Notes under the pieces: generated by a model
Database searches by the model: none
Told to the model about the DNA's origin: nothing
What the model saw: only the letters and a program-made list of their open reading frames with translations
Made by a program: the position numbers and the translations under genes
Assembly (NCBI GenBank): GCA_001803645.1
Contig: MHDW01000175.1
Coordinates: 3,662 to 11,355, forward strand
DNA length: 7,694 bases
Reading direction: 5' to 3'
Origin: Nitrospirae bacterium GWC2_42_7
GTDB lineage: Bacteria > Nitrospirota > Thermodesulfovibrionia > Thermodesulfovibrionales > UBA6898
In this document: positions 6,552 through 7,694 of the stretch, piece by piece
Layout of the letters: the number at the start of each line of letters is the position of its first letter
Numbering within the stretch: the first letter of the stretch is position 1

Positions 6552-7694
6552 ATGGCAAAAATAGTGGTAGATCCTGTAACGAGAATAGAAGGACATTTGA
6601 GGATCGAGGCTCAGGTAGAAGGCGGAAAAGTTGTTGATGCCTGGTCTTCGAGTACAATGTTCAGGGGCCTGGAGATAATATTAAAGGGCCGTGATCCCAG
6701 AGACGCCTGGGCTTTTGTCCAGCGAATATGAGGCGTCTGAACAACGGTTCACGCCACCAGCTCCGTGAGAGCTGTAGAGAATGCACTCGGAATTACAATA
6801 CCTGATAACGCAAGAATAATCAGAAACCTGATAACAGGCATACAGTATGTTCAGGACCATGTGATACATTTTTATCACCTTCATGCCCTTGACTGGGTTG
6901 ATATTGTCAGCGCCCTGAAAGCAGACCCTGTAAAGACATCAAGCCTTGCCCAGTCTATTTCAGACTGGCCGAAATCGAGTTCAACTTATTTCAAAGGCAT
7001 ACAGACAAAGCTGAAGACCTTTGTTGAAACAGGACAGCTTGGGCTTTTTGCAAACGCATATTGGGGACATTCTGCCTATAAACTTCCGCCAGAAGCAAAC
7101 CTTATGGCTGCTGCTCATTATCTTGAAGCGCTTGACTGGCAGAGGGATGTTATAAAGATTCAGGCGCTTCTTGGAGCCAAAAATCCACATGCTCAGACCT
7201 ACCTTGTCGGAGGCATGTCAATTCCGATAGACCCGGACAGTCAGAATGCCTTGAATGCCGGAAGCATTGCATTCATATCAGATCTCTCAAAAAAGGCCCT
7301 TGATTTTGTTGAAAAGGTCTATATACCCGACCTTCTTGCAGTAGCTTCTTTTTATAAGGAATGGGCAGGCTATGGCGAAGGAGTCGGCAATTTCCTTGCA
7401 TACGGGGTTTTTGACAATGACACAGAGAGCAACACTTCAAACCTCTGGCTTCCAAGAGGAATAATAAAAGGGAAAGACCTGAGCACAGTACATCCTGTTG
7501 ACCATATGAAGATCAACGAATATGTAACGCACTCATGGTATGAATACAGCGATGGTAATGATAAGGCAAGACACCCCTGGGATGGTGAGACGAATATTAA
7601 GTATACAGGACCTCAGCCGCCATATGAATTTCTCGAAACAGAAAAAAAATACACCTGGTTGAAGGCGCCTCGTTATGAGGATATGCCGATGGAG
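6552..7694 (+). CDS. Group 1 [NiFe] hydrogenase large subunit with two in-frame TGA codons, probable double selenoprotein (3' truncated)
   Basis: The catalytic subunit, 381 codons visible and incomplete at the window edge. ATG 6552 follows AGGGGA (6538-6543) by 8 bases and gives the classical start [19 protein letters not shown]. The L1 active-site motif follows [13 protein letters not shown] and should read RICGVCTTVHA, but codons 60 (6729-6731) and 63 (6738-6740), the two cysteines, are both TGA. The frame is otherwise open and well conserved to the end: [16 protein letters not shown], the [11 protein letters not shown] segment, [39 protein letters not shown] and [11 protein letters not shown] are recognisable large-subunit blocks. 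No other Cys codon is visible. Standard translation would stop after 59 residues, so ordinary gene calling would likely split the gene or mark it as a pseudogene. I infer selenocysteine insertion at both sites. The C-terminal DPCxxCxxH motif and maturation-protease site lie beyond the window, as would maturation genes. Confidence 0.92.
6729..6740 (+). other. Two TGA codons replacing both L1 active-site cysteines (putative Sec-Gly-Val-Sec)
   Basis: The codons read TGA GGC GTC TGA where the family has Cys-Gly-x-Cys. In [NiFe] hydrogenases the first residue is a terminal Ni ligand and the second bridges Ni and Fe. Cys codons TGC and TGT differ from TGA by a single third-position change. Conservation on both sides, and the restriction of in-frame TGA to exactly these two residues, argue for recoding. 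The other genes in the window contain no internal TGA and use TGG for Trp and TGC/TGT for Cys, so a general code change is not supported. Confidence 0.8.
6732..6774 (+). promoter_or_regulatory. Tandem hairpins after the TGA codons, possible bacterial SECIS element
   Basis: Hairpin A: GGCG (6732-6735) pairs with CGCC (6752-6755) and, past a two-base bulge, TGAAC (6738-6742) pairs with GTTCA (6747-6751) around the loop AACG; the second TGA lies inside this stem. Hairpin B: CAGCTC (6758-6763) pairs perfectly with GAGCTG (6769-6774) around the loop CGTGA. Bacterial SECIS elements are coding-region stem-loops just 3' of the UGA, with a G in the first two loop positions and roughly 16-37 bases between UGA and loop. 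Hairpin B fits both: 23 bases from the second TGA, 32 from the first, and G as the second loop base. One element could thus serve both codons. Hairpins of six pairs also arise by chance. Confidence 0.5.

Noticed and set aside
6729..6740. A reassigned genetic code (TGA as Trp or Gly)
   Set aside because: The four other complete genes have no internal TGA, and their Trp codons are all TGG. Trp or Gly at these positions would destroy the metal site. TGA is not seen as a stop in the window, but five gene ends are too few to conclude anything.
6552..7694. The large subunit as a pseudogene broken by nonsense mutations
   Set aside because: Only two stops exist, both TGA and both on the paired metal-binding cysteines; there are no frameshifts, and more than 300 conserved codons follow in frame.

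Overview
The window looks like a chromosomal segment of an anaerobic, hydrogen-using Gram-negative bacterium. It carries a Tat-exported, membrane-anchored group 1 [NiFe] hydrogenase, a multi-PAS hybrid histidine kinase and GC-rich intergenic palindromes in moderately AT-rich DNA. Nitrospirota (Thermodesulfovibrio-like lineages) or a deltaproteobacterial lineage would fit, but the taxonomy is a guess from style, not from a marker gene.

Layout: bases 1-59 hold the C-terminal end of an unidentified plus-strand protein. Bases 76-2602 hold two minus-strand genes, lemA (2602 to 2030) followed by a DUF2207 membrane protein (1812 to 76). They are separated by about 217 bases of palindromic repeat DNA. 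A divergent intergenic region (2603-2917) holds a second palindromic element and candidate promoters for both directions. Bases 2918-5107 encode a three-helix membrane hybrid histidine kinase with two PAS domains and a C-terminal receiver. After a 320-base, dyad-rich leader, a hydrogenase operon begins: small subunit (5428-6525), then the large subunit (6552 to the window end, incomplete).

The striking feature is in the large subunit. Its frame is intact for all 381 visible codons except for two TGA codons, at 6729-6731 and 6738-6740. These fall exactly on the two cysteines of the N-terminal active-site motif RxCGxC, so it reads R-I-U-G-V-U-T-T-V-H-A if TGA is decoded as selenocysteine. These two residues should be one terminal and one bridging ligand of the Ni-Fe centre. 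Selenocysteine in characterised [NiFeSe] hydrogenases sits in the C-terminal DPCxxC motif, which here lies beyond the window. Two hairpins follow directly; the second (loop 6764-6768) is at a bacterial-SECIS-like distance from both TGAs. No other cysteine codon occurs in the visible part of this subunit.

The partner small subunit is also unusual. The second cysteine of its proximal-cluster CxxC is asparagine (C69-A-G-N72), and an adjacent Cys-Cys pair (140-141) is present. Together the two genes suggest a hydrogenase with a selenium-rich active site and an altered proximal Fe-S cluster. LemA and DUF2207 probably act together in the envelope; the kinase is a signalling protein whose link to the hydrogenase is positional only.
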